From the NCBI RefSeq assembly GCF_035222275.1, contig NC_085883.1, forward strand, positions 1,054,001 through 1,118,000: 64,000 nt of DNA, in the 5' to 3' direction. This DNA is from Podospora bellae-mahoneyi (lineage: Eukaryota; Ascomycota; Sordariomycetes; Sordariales; Podosporaceae). A model generated the notes under the pieces. It worked only from the letters and a program-made list of their open reading frames with translations. It made no database searches and had not been told where the DNA came from. The translations under genes and the position numbers were made by a program. Shown here piece by piece: positions 1 through 8,615 of the stretch (its first letter is position 1; each line of letters opens with the position of its first letter).

Positions 1-399
1 TCACGTATGCGTTTTTGCTGAGCGTGTTTCGGGGGAAGAACCCGGGGTATCCTTTTAGGCTGCCTCCTTTTGTTTAAGGGAGTGATCTGGGGCGAGGGGT
101 GGAAGTGGGAAGAGGTGCCTGGTGAAACAAGCACGAGAGAAGAAAAGCAAGGCTGTGGCGGTTCTTGAAGAAGAGATATAAAACGAGATGTGTGTATAAC
201 AGTACCCTTTACTCAGCTCAGGGGGTTGCTTCTTTTCTCTGGGATTTGATATGGTATTTAGCATGTAAAACGGCGTAAAAGATTTTGGAACTGGAAAATG
301 ATGAGAATCTTGGAAGCAGTGCCATGCCGATTGTGGTCTAGCGAAGAGAGTACTATTATCTTGTGAATATCCGACTGCTGCCAACATCTTCCATCCAAA
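1..399. other. gene-free left edge
   Basis: No open frame here has splice sites, a recognisable domain or a convincing start. A minus-strand frame of about 110 codons (55-387) has low-complexity, non-protein-like composition and is taken as chance or as untranslated sequence. The region directly precedes the tRNA-Ile gene and may hold its upstream sequence. Confidence 0.5.
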
Positions 400-515
400 G
401 CCCGATTAGCTCAGCTGGTTAGAGCGTCGTACTAATATAACAGTCTTCACTAGGTATCCTTGTGTGTTATATGTAGTCAATGCGAAGGTCAACAGTTCAA
501 TCCTGTTATTGGGCA
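400..515 (+). tRNA. tRNA-Ile(AAU) with 42-nt intron
   Basis: A cloverleaf folds directly. The 7-bp acceptor stem pairs GCCCGAT (400-406) with ATTGGGC (508-514), with one G-U, and is followed by discriminator A515. The D-arm starts TAGCTCAGCTGG. The anticodon stem pairs TCGTA with TGCGA (481-485), and the T-arm is AACAG/CTGTT around TTCAATC. The loop reads C-U-A-A-U-A-A with anticodon AAU at 434-436. An intron of about 42 nt (438-479) interrupts the loop one base 3' of the anticodon, the canonical tRNA intron site. Oligo-T tracts from 523 on fit a Pol III terminator. Confidence 0.93.
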
Positions 516-938
516 TCTTATCTTTTGTTTTTCCAAGTCCTCTGCTTTCTCTTGAAAGACCTTTTTACTCTTGCTCGTGAGGCTTTTGTGGTCCCCATCT
601 TACGTTGAGTTCTAAATCGGTGCAGGGTCAAGCTTCGAATGGTCCTTATCAGCGCTGTCTTGATAGTTCCCCATGACAGGTTGTTTCTGTCCTCGCCTTG
701 GTGTTTTCTCTTCTCGCCTCAGTCAACTTGGTGCTGAGTTTTTGATACCTAGATGGCATCAAAAAAATGTTTTCATCGCACAGTTTCAACTCTGTAAATG
801 CATACGTATCATGCTGTTGCATGCATTCATTCCCAGCCAACTTTGCCACGCCCACTCTCTAACGGCCAAGAGTACGAAGACCAAAATGATGACACTGCAA
901 TCAGGAAAGATATGGGAGGCAAAAGCAAAATGTATCCT
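516..938. other. spacer between the two tRNA genes
   Basis: It begins with the T-rich Pol III terminator of tRNA-Ile and ends with the oligo-T run (TTTTGCTTTT on the minus strand, about 921-930) that ends tRNA-Asp. Overlapping short frames on both strands (649-957) look non-coding. No further tRNA or 5S gene was seen. Confidence 0.5.
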
Positions 939-1019
939 CTCTCCCGCCGGGAATTGAACCCGGGTCTCGAGCGTTGTTGGAGTGACAAGCTCACATACTG
1001 ACCACTATACTACGGAAGA
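939..1019 (-). tRNA. tRNA-Asp(GUC) with 9-nt intron
   Basis: Read on the minus strand from 1019, the acceptor stem pairs TCTTCCG with CGGGAGA, followed by discriminator G939. The D-arm contains TAGTATAGTGG. The anticodon stem pairs TGAGC with GCTCG, and the T-arm carries the usual GGGTTCAATTCCC core. The anticodon is GUC after the invariant U33. About nine bases (CTCCAACAA) lie between positions 37 and 38 and are read as a short intron. Without them the stem and 7-nt loop are perfect. An oligo-T terminator follows. The gene converges on tRNA-Ile. Confidence 0.92.
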
Positions 1020-1537
1020 CTTTTCTCAGGTGTGGACACCTGTTGTAGGGTTGTGGGGCTGTTGGAAAGGCGAGAGGGGGTTGGGTATATATGTGGAGGT
1101 AGGGGAGGGGAGGTTGGCAGGGTTGGGTTGAGTTGGGGGGAAGGAAGGAGGGAGGAAAAGGGGGTGCTGGGGGATGAAGTGGGTAGGGGTGGGTTGGCTA
1201 AGGAGATTGTTGAAGGTGCTTCAACGCGAGTTGTAGGTTCTCACCGCTAGTACCTGCTGCTGTGTTAGGATACCGCTTTACCCCCATTAGTCTGGGTCAA
1301 TGAGGTGTATGTAAGGGGCATAAGTTATAAGAACGCGGGAGCAAGAGAGCAATACAACACACCAATTGTTTCAACTAGAGCCGCAAAGCAAGTACAACTT
1401 CTAAATTTTCCATCCCGATAGGTGGACTCAGCTTCAAGCTAGACTTCCAAAACGTGTAATACATCCCCATGGCTCGATCTTTACGTCCAGCATAAAGCAT
1501 CATTCAAGTTCATCCCTTCGTACCTTCCTCCCCAGCT
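1020..1537. other. G-rich intergenic stretch
   Basis: A strongly G-rich, G/T-skewed + strand tract (about 1060-1200) is followed by ordinary sequence. A 72-codon + frame (1032-1250) is low-complexity Gly/Arg/Glu and is not supported. This is probably upstream sequence of tRNA-Asp and 3' flank of the minus-strand gene that follows. Confidence 0.45.
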
Positions 1538-1955
1538 CTATGCAACCAAGTGCTTAAGCACGTTGCGCCGAGCCGGACATTCTTTAAATTCTTCCCACTC
1601 TCCCGATACAGGCGGCATGAATCCCGTTGCTCCCGGTGGTGTCATAGGAGGTGTTCCTGGCAATTGTCCCGGGAATTGAACTTTTGGAGGCATTCCCATG
1701 TCCATCGGTTGTCCTGACAAGGCCTCCAAACTGTGGTCCACCCATTGGCCCTGTCATTCCCGGTGACGGCGATGGCAGTGGCATAGACCCAGGCATGAAC
1801 TTCGAAGCTGCCATTCCCATAGGCGGTGATCCCATAGGCAATTGTCCCATCGGTTGTCCCATCGGTTGTCTAGTCCCAGTTCCCGCTCCCGGTTGCATCG
1901 GTGGTCCCATCGGCGGCGGCCGTGCCTGTGACTGCGGGGGAAAACAAATTGCCCA
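1538..1955 (-). pseudogene. Pro/Gly/Met-rich coding tail, out of frame with upstream ORF
   Basis: Directly downstream of the 246-codon Arg/Ser-rich ORF, the minus strand keeps protein-like composition. About 60 codons of MGxP-type Pro/Met/Gly repeats (1910 to about 1720) lie in the same frame as the upstream ORF but beyond its TAA. A further stretch (about 1735-1538) with the same repeat style, ending EEFKECPARRN..., lies in another frame. A good 3' splice site (TTTTCCCCCGCAG, ending at 932 of the second thousand, i.e. 1932) precedes it in the right phase, but I find no consensus donor upstream. Either this is the real C-terminus reached through a non-canonical intron plus one frameshift, or the 3' half of the gene is decaying. 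Confidence 0.45.
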
Positions 1956-2696
1956 TTAGAAGAAGGGCTGTTGCGAGTAATGCTGAGGAGCGTGACCAGC
2001 ATGGAACCCAGGTGGTGGCGGAGGAAAATCCGGGGCAGGACCTTGAGGAGGGGTATGAGGTGCGTGTGGGTATTCTTCATGCGCATCACCATCGTCGTCA
2101 TAGTAGCTGCCGTCATGGCCCTGGTAGTCCTCGTCAGAGAGATGGGTGCTGAACAGGACGCTGGTCAGGTCACTGGCAGACTCAGAGCGGTGTTTAGTTC
2201 TGTGCTGGCCCCTATCAGCGCCTCTACCCGAAGATTTGTGAGGACGATCAGGAGGGTGTTGTTTCCAGGCGGCGTGCTCTGAAGGCCGGCTATGAGACCT
2301 ATGGTGATGGCGACTTGAATGTGATTTGGACTTGGATTTGGACCTGGACTTTTCTCTTTCCCTTGCAATAACATTTACATGGGCCTGCTGACGGGGTCCA
2401 AATGGATACAGTTGAAGTTTGAATTGTCCCTTCTTGGTACTCAATTTCTTCTCCACAATCAGGCCCATTTCCGGTTGCACTGGTCGCCTACGTATCTCTT
2501 TCTCTATCTCCTTCTCGGCCTTCTCATGCTTACGCCTTGCCTGTTCCCGTGAGAATGTCTTATGGTCTCCTGCCATGAAGGCGAGAATCTCGAGAGTCTT
2601 TGACATAGGGGTTTTAAGCAGAGATGAGGCAGCCCGTACATGAGAGGGCATCACTTCGAGCCAGATGAACAAGTCTTCAAAAATATCAGCAAACAT
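1956..2696 (-). CDS. hypothetical Arg/Ser-rich protein (246 aa as read)
   Basis: I do not recognise a named family. The ATG at 2694-2696 opens a 246-codon frame. Residues 1-60 are a hydrophobic/acidic, folded-looking segment (FADIFEDLFIWLEV at the N-terminus). Residues 60-115 are a charged helix with KHEKAEKEIEKEIRRR and a Lys-rich strand region. Residues 115-165 are an RS/SK dipeptide-rich segment like those of splicing or nuclear-body proteins. The rest is acidic, then Pro- and His-rich. The frame ends at TAA 1956-1958, but protein-like sequence continues beyond it. A nuclear RNA-processing role is only a guess from the RS composition. An upstream exon is possible because CCTCAG lies just before the ATG. 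Confidence 0.55.
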   Translation of the reverse strand: MFADIFEDLFIWLEVMPSHVRAASSLLKTPMSKTLEILAFMAGDHKTFSREQARRKHEKAEKEIEKEIRRRPVQPEMGLIVEKKLSTKKGQFKLQLYPFGPRQQAHVNVIAREREKSRSKSKSKSHSSRHHHRSHSRPSEHAAWKQHPPDRPHKSSGRGADRGQHRTKHRSESASDLTSVLFSTHLSDEDYQGHDGSYYDDDGDAHEEYPHAPHTPPQGPAPDFPPPPPGFHAGHAPQHYSQQPFF

Positions 2697-3851
2697 GTCA
2701 CTGAGGATGATTAGAGTGATGGGCCTCTGAAGATACCTTGGGGTGGGTAATTGACAGACCTTCTAAGATACCAGGTACCTTAGTTAATAGGCCTTCAAAA
2801 ATAGTAACAGGCCATCGAAGCTAGTCAACAGTCTTCGAAGATGGTCGATCTGCCCACCTGACATCGTGATATTTACCTAATTCTTTCACTGTGAACAAAC
2901 TTCCATGATTACACGCTGCTGTTCCAGATATTGCGAACTGATAAAAGTTTAGCACATTCCCTCGAGCATGGAGACAATCAACCGCTCAGCTTGAGAACCG
3001 AGATAAACCCCACGGCAAAGTTCTCATCCATCCCAATCAGTGGTGAGGGCTGCTGACGTGGTCATGGCACGCGGCCCGCTCCTGGGTAAGGTCAAGTGTT
3101 TACAAAGACATATCAAGGGGTTTGAGGGACCTGAGATGGCGGGATATTAAAGAAAGCAGGGATGCGAATGTTGTATGAGGTACCGGCGTGGCTATGAGGT
3201 TTGAAACTGTGAAGGGTTCGGTTACGCTGAGTGCGGAAAATCAGAGAATAGAGATAAGAGGTATCATATGGATGGCATTCATATCGAGGGGAAGTATATA
3301 TATCAGATTATCTCAACAGAATTTTGATCCCATCTTTGCCACTGAAAGTAAGAGATTACGTAAAGGCCAGAATCACTGGTACAGTGGCCTTCAAAACTGA
3401 GATTGATGGATATAAAAACAAGACTAAGGCAATGGATATCTATTGATGTAGTTATTGATATTGTTGATAAGATAGTCTCATCAGGGTTACTAAAATGCTT
3501 TCAAAATAACCAGTCGGTGTGTTTCAGTTGTCTTTCTAGACTTATGAACCCCTTGGCTAGGTAAGGCTTCAAACATAGTCTCTCTGCGTTTTAAGATAGT
3601 TCCAAGGTCTGAATAGGTAACGGACAGTCTTTTAAATACAACTTAAACACTTTCTAGCCCGTGTTATATGTCTTGAATGGATTGCATGCGTCATTAGAAC
3701 CTATTTCCATGGCTCTAAGAACGTCATCTGTTCCCGAAGCTGAAGGAAGTAAAAGTCCCATTTATACAAGCAGGAGACGACTCATAGGTACTGACTTGCC
3801 TCTCAGTAAAGTTCCAAATTCCAAAGCCCATCGGCTTATACATCATATCTG
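2697..3851. other. intergenic, slightly AT-enriched
   Basis: No supportable gene. Short frames (3188-3400, 3661-3855) lack domains or splice signals. Around 2750-2850 a loosely repeated motif resembling ccttc(g/a)aa(g/a)ata recurs several times. It could be a relic of a decayed repeat, but copies are too divergent to define. Confidence 0.4.
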
Positions 3852-4827
3852 TTAACATCCTTCTAACGCGACAGCAGCTGGTAACTCAATATCAACAACC
3901 CATGAAACTGTATCCCATCCTTCGCCCCTTGAATAGCCGCGTTAACAAACAAAGTACTCTTTCCCAGCTGCTCATCCCCGGCACAATGACTTGTCCTCCT
4001 GTAACCCTCCTCTGCAAATCTTCCAGCCGGCTCTCCTTCTCTCGAATCACATCCTCCGTATCCCATTTCCCCGGAAGAATACTCCCAAGATTTTCCACCA
4101 AAACAGACCCCTCGTTGTTAATGTCACTAAAGTGACTTAGCTTCTCGCTGGGTACTTCCCGCCATGCCACAAATCTGGCCCCTTAACCATTGTGAACATG
4201 CCCAAAGCAGTGCAGCTTTGGGCGCGCTCTGGCAACAGCAGCAAAGAGATGTTCGCATCCGAGTTTCTACTTGGACGCTGCACGGCCGAGGATTCCATTC
4301 GGTGGGCCGTGGGTGATGACAATGTCGACATCACTCGGTATGTTGAATTCGTGGTTCTCTCCTCGTTTGTACTGAACCCCAGTCGTCTGCTTCGAGTGAT
4401 GGCGTTAATGGGCTGGCGTAGACCGTCAATTTCGCTCCGTTTCGGAGGGCAAAACTGTGGATGCCCTTTCCTAGAAAGACGACGTCTTCCGAGTTGAACA
4501 AGCGTCTGGCCTCCCCGACATCTCTATATTCGGTTTTGTTGAGATCTGTATCCGAGCCAAGTAAAGCTGCTGAAATTCTGCCACTTTTTTCTCAAAAGCC
4601 GTTTTGTCGAGTGTAAATTCGTGATTTCCCGCGATGATCAGTTTCAGAGGGGCATCGATGCGGCGGAGGAGGTCCAGAGATGTTTGGAACTCGTGGACTT
4701 TGGATTCCTCGGTCAAGTCGCCACAGTGAATCGCTACGTCGACTGATATATCGGGGATCGCCAGCCCCTTCTCGGCGTGTGAATCCGAAAGAATAAAAAA
4801 GCTGGTTTTGATGGCGTTTTTCTGCAT
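3852..4827 (-). pseudogene. decayed calcineurin-like metallophosphoesterase
   Basis: The ATG at 4827 opens a frame with the family's metal-binding blocks: SDSHA near residue 14, GDLTEE near 37 and GNHEF near 66. Further blocks of the same protein follow downstream in changing frames: GKGIHSFALRNGAKLTVYASP (split here as the part up to LRNG, about 4450, then the rest), VITHGPPNG (about 4310), LHCFGHVHNG (about 4200) and TLFVNAAIQG (about 3930). The end is WVVDIELP with TAA at 3852-3854. Between these blocks I count about four frame changes (near 4525, 4365, 4010 and 3900) and two in-frame stops (near 4267 and 4185), none bounded by intron signals. The order and spacing match a complete fungal phosphoesterase of about 320 residues, so this is an old, unspliced pseudogene. 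A dense error-prone assembly region is the alternative. Confidence 0.85.
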
Positions 4828-5011
4828 TTTGGTCGTAAGGTGGTGGATTTTGTAGGGAATCGTGGAAATTTTGGAAAGTCGTGATGATTTTGTGGACCTA
4901 CGGGCGCTACGCTAGACAGTCAACAAAGAGAACACAGAAGGTGGAAAAAGCCAGCCAAGAGATTATCTCATCAAACCTTAATCAAGCCTTTAATTTTTAG
5001 AGTTAGACTTC

Positions 5012-5107
5012 TTAAATTGCCATATCGACTGGTACACGAGGGATTCCCAACCTCTTGGCGTGTGTATGAGAGAGAATAAAGGAGCTGGTCTTGATAGTGT
5101 GCTGCAT
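5012..5107 (-). pseudogene. N-terminal relic, second copy of the phosphoesterase
   Basis: An ATG at 5107 opens 31 codons beginning MQHTIKTSSFILSHTHA, then a LGIPRV/PVDMAI stretch, then TAA at 5012. It aligns residue by residue with the first ~31 residues of the neighbouring pseudogene (MQKNAIKTSFFILSDSHA, then LAIPDI/SVDVAI). The nucleotide match covers about 90 bp, with drift. It ends just before the GDL metal-binding block. This is the stub of a tandem duplicate lying about 280 bp upstream of the larger pseudogene. Confidence 0.75.
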
Positions 5108-5152
5108 CTTGACTGTAATATACCTAGGTAGAGGGAAAAGGAAGAATCATTG

Positions 5153-5224
5153 ATGTAAAGAAGAGAAAAGAGAGGAGATTATAAACGAATGTAAAGAAGA
5201 GACAAGAGAGTGGGTTATAAACGA
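5153..5224. repeat. 2 x 36-bp direct tandem repeat
   Basis: Two adjacent 36-bp units (5153-5188 and 5189-5224) both begin atgtaaagaagaga and end ttataaacga, with only a few differences between them. They lie in the gap (5108-5581) between the phosphoesterase relic and the AFG1 3' end. That gap also holds T-rich and A-rich runs near 5265-5310 and no gene. Confidence 0.85.
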
Positions 5225-5581
5225 ATTGATCTCTGAATTATACACTTGATTGAAAGCGATTCACTTTTTTTTTTTGTTTTTTTTAAGAAAAAAGAAATAT
5301 AAAAAAAGAATCATCCGAGCTTCTAGTAGCCACACCGCCCACAGGCGGTGCTGAAATTTGAAGCTTTGTGACCAAACGTAATCCGCAAGCAAACAAGAAA
5401 CGTCGCGACCAAACGCATACATATACTGCAAGCAAGCGGTGGTTACCACGAGCAAGGAGCGCCATCGCTTCCCTTATGAAGATCCTTGAAGGCAGCCAGG
5501 GTGCTTTCCAGCACAGAAATCTCTGTCAAGCTATATAAAAACTTGGCTCTCAGTTGCTAAGCTTTACAAAGAACCTTGTGC

Positions 5582-7519
5582 TTAGGTCGTGTGGCGTTCG
5601 CCCTCCTTCAAGCTTTGAACTCTTTGCCTCTCCAGGCCAGCAGTCTCATCCAACTCTACAGGCTCACCCATGGTAATCTCGCTCTTGGGTGAGTTAATAA
5701 GGGGTGAAGGCATAGGCTTCGATACCTCTTTGCCTTCCCAGTGCCTAGCCTCCCTCGCCAAAGGGCGCCACCAATCCCCTTCCCGAGCATGCCACTGCCC
5801 GCTGCATAGCTCCCAAAGTCTACTCGTGGCTCTCTTGTACGCGAATCTTTCGTCTTCACCGGTGAAACCCCCTGTTTTGGTAAAGTCAATCTTGCTCTCC
5901 TGTTCCTTGCCAAAATCCGAGTCCTGATCCGGATCATATTTGGCATTTCTGGAGTCGGCATAAGTAGAGATGTTGGGCCGGAAGGGGGACATTTGATCTT
6001 GGAAAACCTCTGCGATGGTCTCGGAATAGGTAGCATCATCGAGAACCTCAACTTGGGCCGGAGCGGTCCCAGTTCCGCCCGTTGTTCTACCCGACGCCCT
6101 CATCTCCGGGAAGAACAAGTCATCAGGGCCGACCTCAGCACGAACAATGAGCTTGCAGCGTGACTCGTACAGGGCGTCCAAAAAGGTGATGAACCTTCTG
6201 GCCTCGTTCTTCATGGAAAAGTCCAAAACAGGAATCTTGTCAATGATGAAGGTGTGGTAGTTGGACGCCAGACTGATATAATCTGCGGGACCTAGAGATC
6301 TCACGAGTTCATCAAAGCTCCAGCACGCCACTCCGTGTCGCTGTCTGGGAGCAGTTACCTTCCTCCCATACACTATGTGAGAGTATGGCTCCCAATCCGC
6401 AGTGTCTGAGTAAATGGTTTGCCATGTTTCCTGATTTTGAGATGGTAGGAAATACATCGCTGGTGCCCGTGCCGAAGAGTTGCTTTCGACCTCTTCATGG
6501 CCATGCTTAGCAGTACTGACGGCTGTTCTTGTTGACCAACTCTCGGCATGCAAAGTACCAGATGACTCCGCAACAGGGAGAGTAGCACTGCCATGGCTTT
6601 CCCTTCTCCGCCAGTCCCGCGTGCCCTCCATGTGCCAGAAGTCACATCGAGCCTTCAGAATTTCCAGAAAGCTGGCAAAATCACTCGTCTTCCCAAACAG
6701 CTCGCCAAACTGACTCTTGCCATACCCTAGTACCCTTTCCACAAGTCCACCGGTGGTTGGTGGCGAGTAGTAACCACCCGTGGCTTTCTCAAGCTCCTCG
6801 GGCATTCTGTTGGACGAAGCAATGAGAACACCACCCAACTGGAAAAAGGCAATGAAAAGATTGTTCATGATCTTGCTGGCAGCTCGATCAGGGAGCTGAA
6901 ACTCATCAAGAAAGAGAATGGGAGACTGCTCAACCATTTCCTTAGCTATCCATAGCAGCGAGTACTCTGCGCCGTGTGTTGACAAGACCTTGGAGTGCGA
7001 CTTTCGGAATTCTTCCAGCATTGAAAAGGCGTGAAGCATGAATGTGCTATAATGCCACCTCTTCTTCCCTTGTGTAGGAAGACCCTCGGCCAAGAGATCG
7101 AGCAACATCGATTTGCCTGTGCCCACCTCGCCCGACAGAAAAAGCCCTTTGGGAGAGTTTACATGGAGAGCGGCTTGCTGGTCAGTGAGTGTTCTTGTCA
7201 GGGCAAGACTGTCTTTGCTGTCGTCTCGCTGAAAAAGTTTGGAAAAGAGAGGATTCCGACGAATGGGATGGGTGGGAGACGCTATATCGTCTCCTCCATG
7301 TGCACTCGTGGTGACAGGATCAATGACTCTGGCAATCTGGCCCAGCCTGCTTTGATACTCGTGGGTGGGTTTGTAGTCTTTGAGTCTTGTGTATATCTTT
7401 TGAAGGTGGTGTGCGAGACGGTACTGTGCCGCATCAGGGCTGTAAGCACCTGTAGCTATCAGGGACGTGTACTTGACAAAGGGGTCAGTGATGGTGAGGG
7501 ATGTGGCCGCTCGGTTCAT
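5582..7519 (-). CDS. AFG1: AFG1-family mitochondrial AAA ATPase
   Basis: This is the fungal orthologue of yeast Afg1 and human AFG1L/LACE1, a mitochondrial inner-membrane P-loop ATPase involved in turnover of misfolded respiratory-chain subunits. Counting from the ATG at 7519, the Walker A motif GEVGTGKS is near residues 130-137 and Walker B ILFLDEFQ near 201-208. These are followed by SSNRMPEEL and the family's VERVLGYGKSQFGELFG region. The single open frame of 645 codons ends at TAA 5582-5584 with a charged C-terminal extension. The frame stays open upstream of this ATG to about 7699 without another ATG. That segment reads like a basic presequence (PSRYYSVATTT), so an unrecognised 5' exon may supply the true start and the mitochondrial targeting signal. 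The gene is divergent from Nup133. Confidence 0.9.
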   Translation of the reverse strand: MNRAATSLTITDPFVKYTSLIATGAYSPDAAQYRLAHHLQKIYTRLKDYKPTHEYQSRLGQIARVIDPVTTSAHGGDDIASPTHPIRRNPLFSKLFQRDDSKDSLALTRTLTDQQAALHVNSPKGLFLSGEVGTGKSMLLDLLAEGLPTQGKKRWHYSTFMLHAFSMLEEFRKSHSKVLSTHGAEYSLLWIAKEMVEQSPILFLDEFQLPDRAASKIMNNLFIAFFQLGGVLIASSNRMPEELEKATGGYYSPPTTGGLVERVLGYGKSQFGELFGKTSDFASFLEILKARCDFWHMEGTRDWRRRESHGSATLPVAESSGTLHAESWSTRTAVSTAKHGHEEVESNSSARAPAMYFLPSQNQETWQTIYSDTADWEPYSHIVYGRKVTAPRQRHGVACWSFDELVRSLGPADYISLASNYHTFIIDKIPVLDFSMKNEARRFITFLDALYESRCKLIVRAEVGPDDLFFPEMRASGRTTGGTGTAPAQVEVLDDATYSETIAEVFQDQMSPFRPNISTYADSRNAKYDPDQDSDFGKEQESKIDFTKTGGFTGEDERFAYKRATSRLWELCSGQWHAREGDWWRPLAREARHWEGKEVSKPMPSPLINSPKSEITMGEPVELDETAGLERQRVQSLKEGERHTT

Positions 7520-8615
7520 GGCTGCTGATTCACAGTCTCTCGATTGCCAGGAAACATATCGAAATGGAGAGATATTGGCCAGATTGCTATCTTGGTTATC
7601 CCACGCCGACAAGGTTGGATAGTGAGTGTGTCGTTGGTGGTGGGTGGTCGTTGCGACGGAATAATACCGCGACGGAGCCCCAATCCGCGATGATGTCACT
7701 CACTGTCCGTGGTCCCCTAAAAGTCCAGAATTTGCTGACTGCAACGGTGGACTAACCCATTGCGAGGCCTTTCCTCCTGATGGCGAGAAAATGGAATGAG
7801 AAGAGGAGCTATGGCCAAAAAAGAAAACAATGAGGTGAAAGGTAAAGAGGGATCACAACTACCAAGTGTAAAGGAAGTGAAAAGATAGTGGTCGAGAGGA
7901 AAGTTCCCAAAGGCTTTTCTGAAAACATGGGGGTTGTTAGCGAGAGACTTCGATATCAAACGATGGCCTTCGGTTAGACCGCCATGCCATACCTTTGCAT
8001 TGAATAGAAAGCATCAAAATAACTGGCTACAAAGCTCTAAAAATTCCCTTCAAAGACATACAGCTTTTTTTAAGGGTTCACAAAGGCCTTGTTAGACCTT
8101 GGCTGCGCTCACTACATCCTCAAATCACCTGGAGATGCTGCTCTTCAACGTCTCGATTTAACACTTTTTTGCGGTGGAGATCACAGTTCTTGGCCGTGCT
8201 CCCCAATCGGGTGCTAGCGCGAAGAAAGCACTGGCAGCTTGGTCTCCACGTTTTGCGGCTCGGAGCCAATCAGGTATCAATACTTTTTCTACCAAAGTCA
8301 ACACAGGCCAATCGCTGAAGGCTTCGTCACTCGTGCCTGTGGAAAGGTCAAACCGAAAAGAAGCGTCGCCCTTCAATTCCATCCTCTTCCGCCCTCTCCA
8401 GAACCTGACAGCAGCCTGTGTTTACCTTTTATCAGCGATTTCGAGCATTCTACCCATTCCACCAGAGACATGCTGAGATAGAGCATCGACTACCCGATTT
8501 CCACGAACCCCAGTGGCGTCTCTCTCAATCGGCGGTCCCGTCGCCAGGTCGCGCATCATCAGCACCTGAAGAAAAAAAAAAAACATCACCACATCAAGTC
8601 GCGACCGCGAACTCG
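7520..8615. promoter_or_regulatory. divergent AFG1/NUP133 intergenic region
   Basis: About 1.1 kb separates the ATGs of the divergent AFG1 and NUP133 genes and must contain both promoters. The part up to 7699 may be AFG1 N-terminal coding sequence. An A-run (about 8573-8583) lies 33 bp before the NUP133 ATG. Small frames at 8158-8481 on both strands overlap each other and are not supported. Confidence 0.5.

Noticed and set aside
7520-7699. AFG1 start at 7699
   Set aside because: The codon there is GTG preceded by a stop. The first ATG in frame is at 7519, though a missing 5' exon remains possible.
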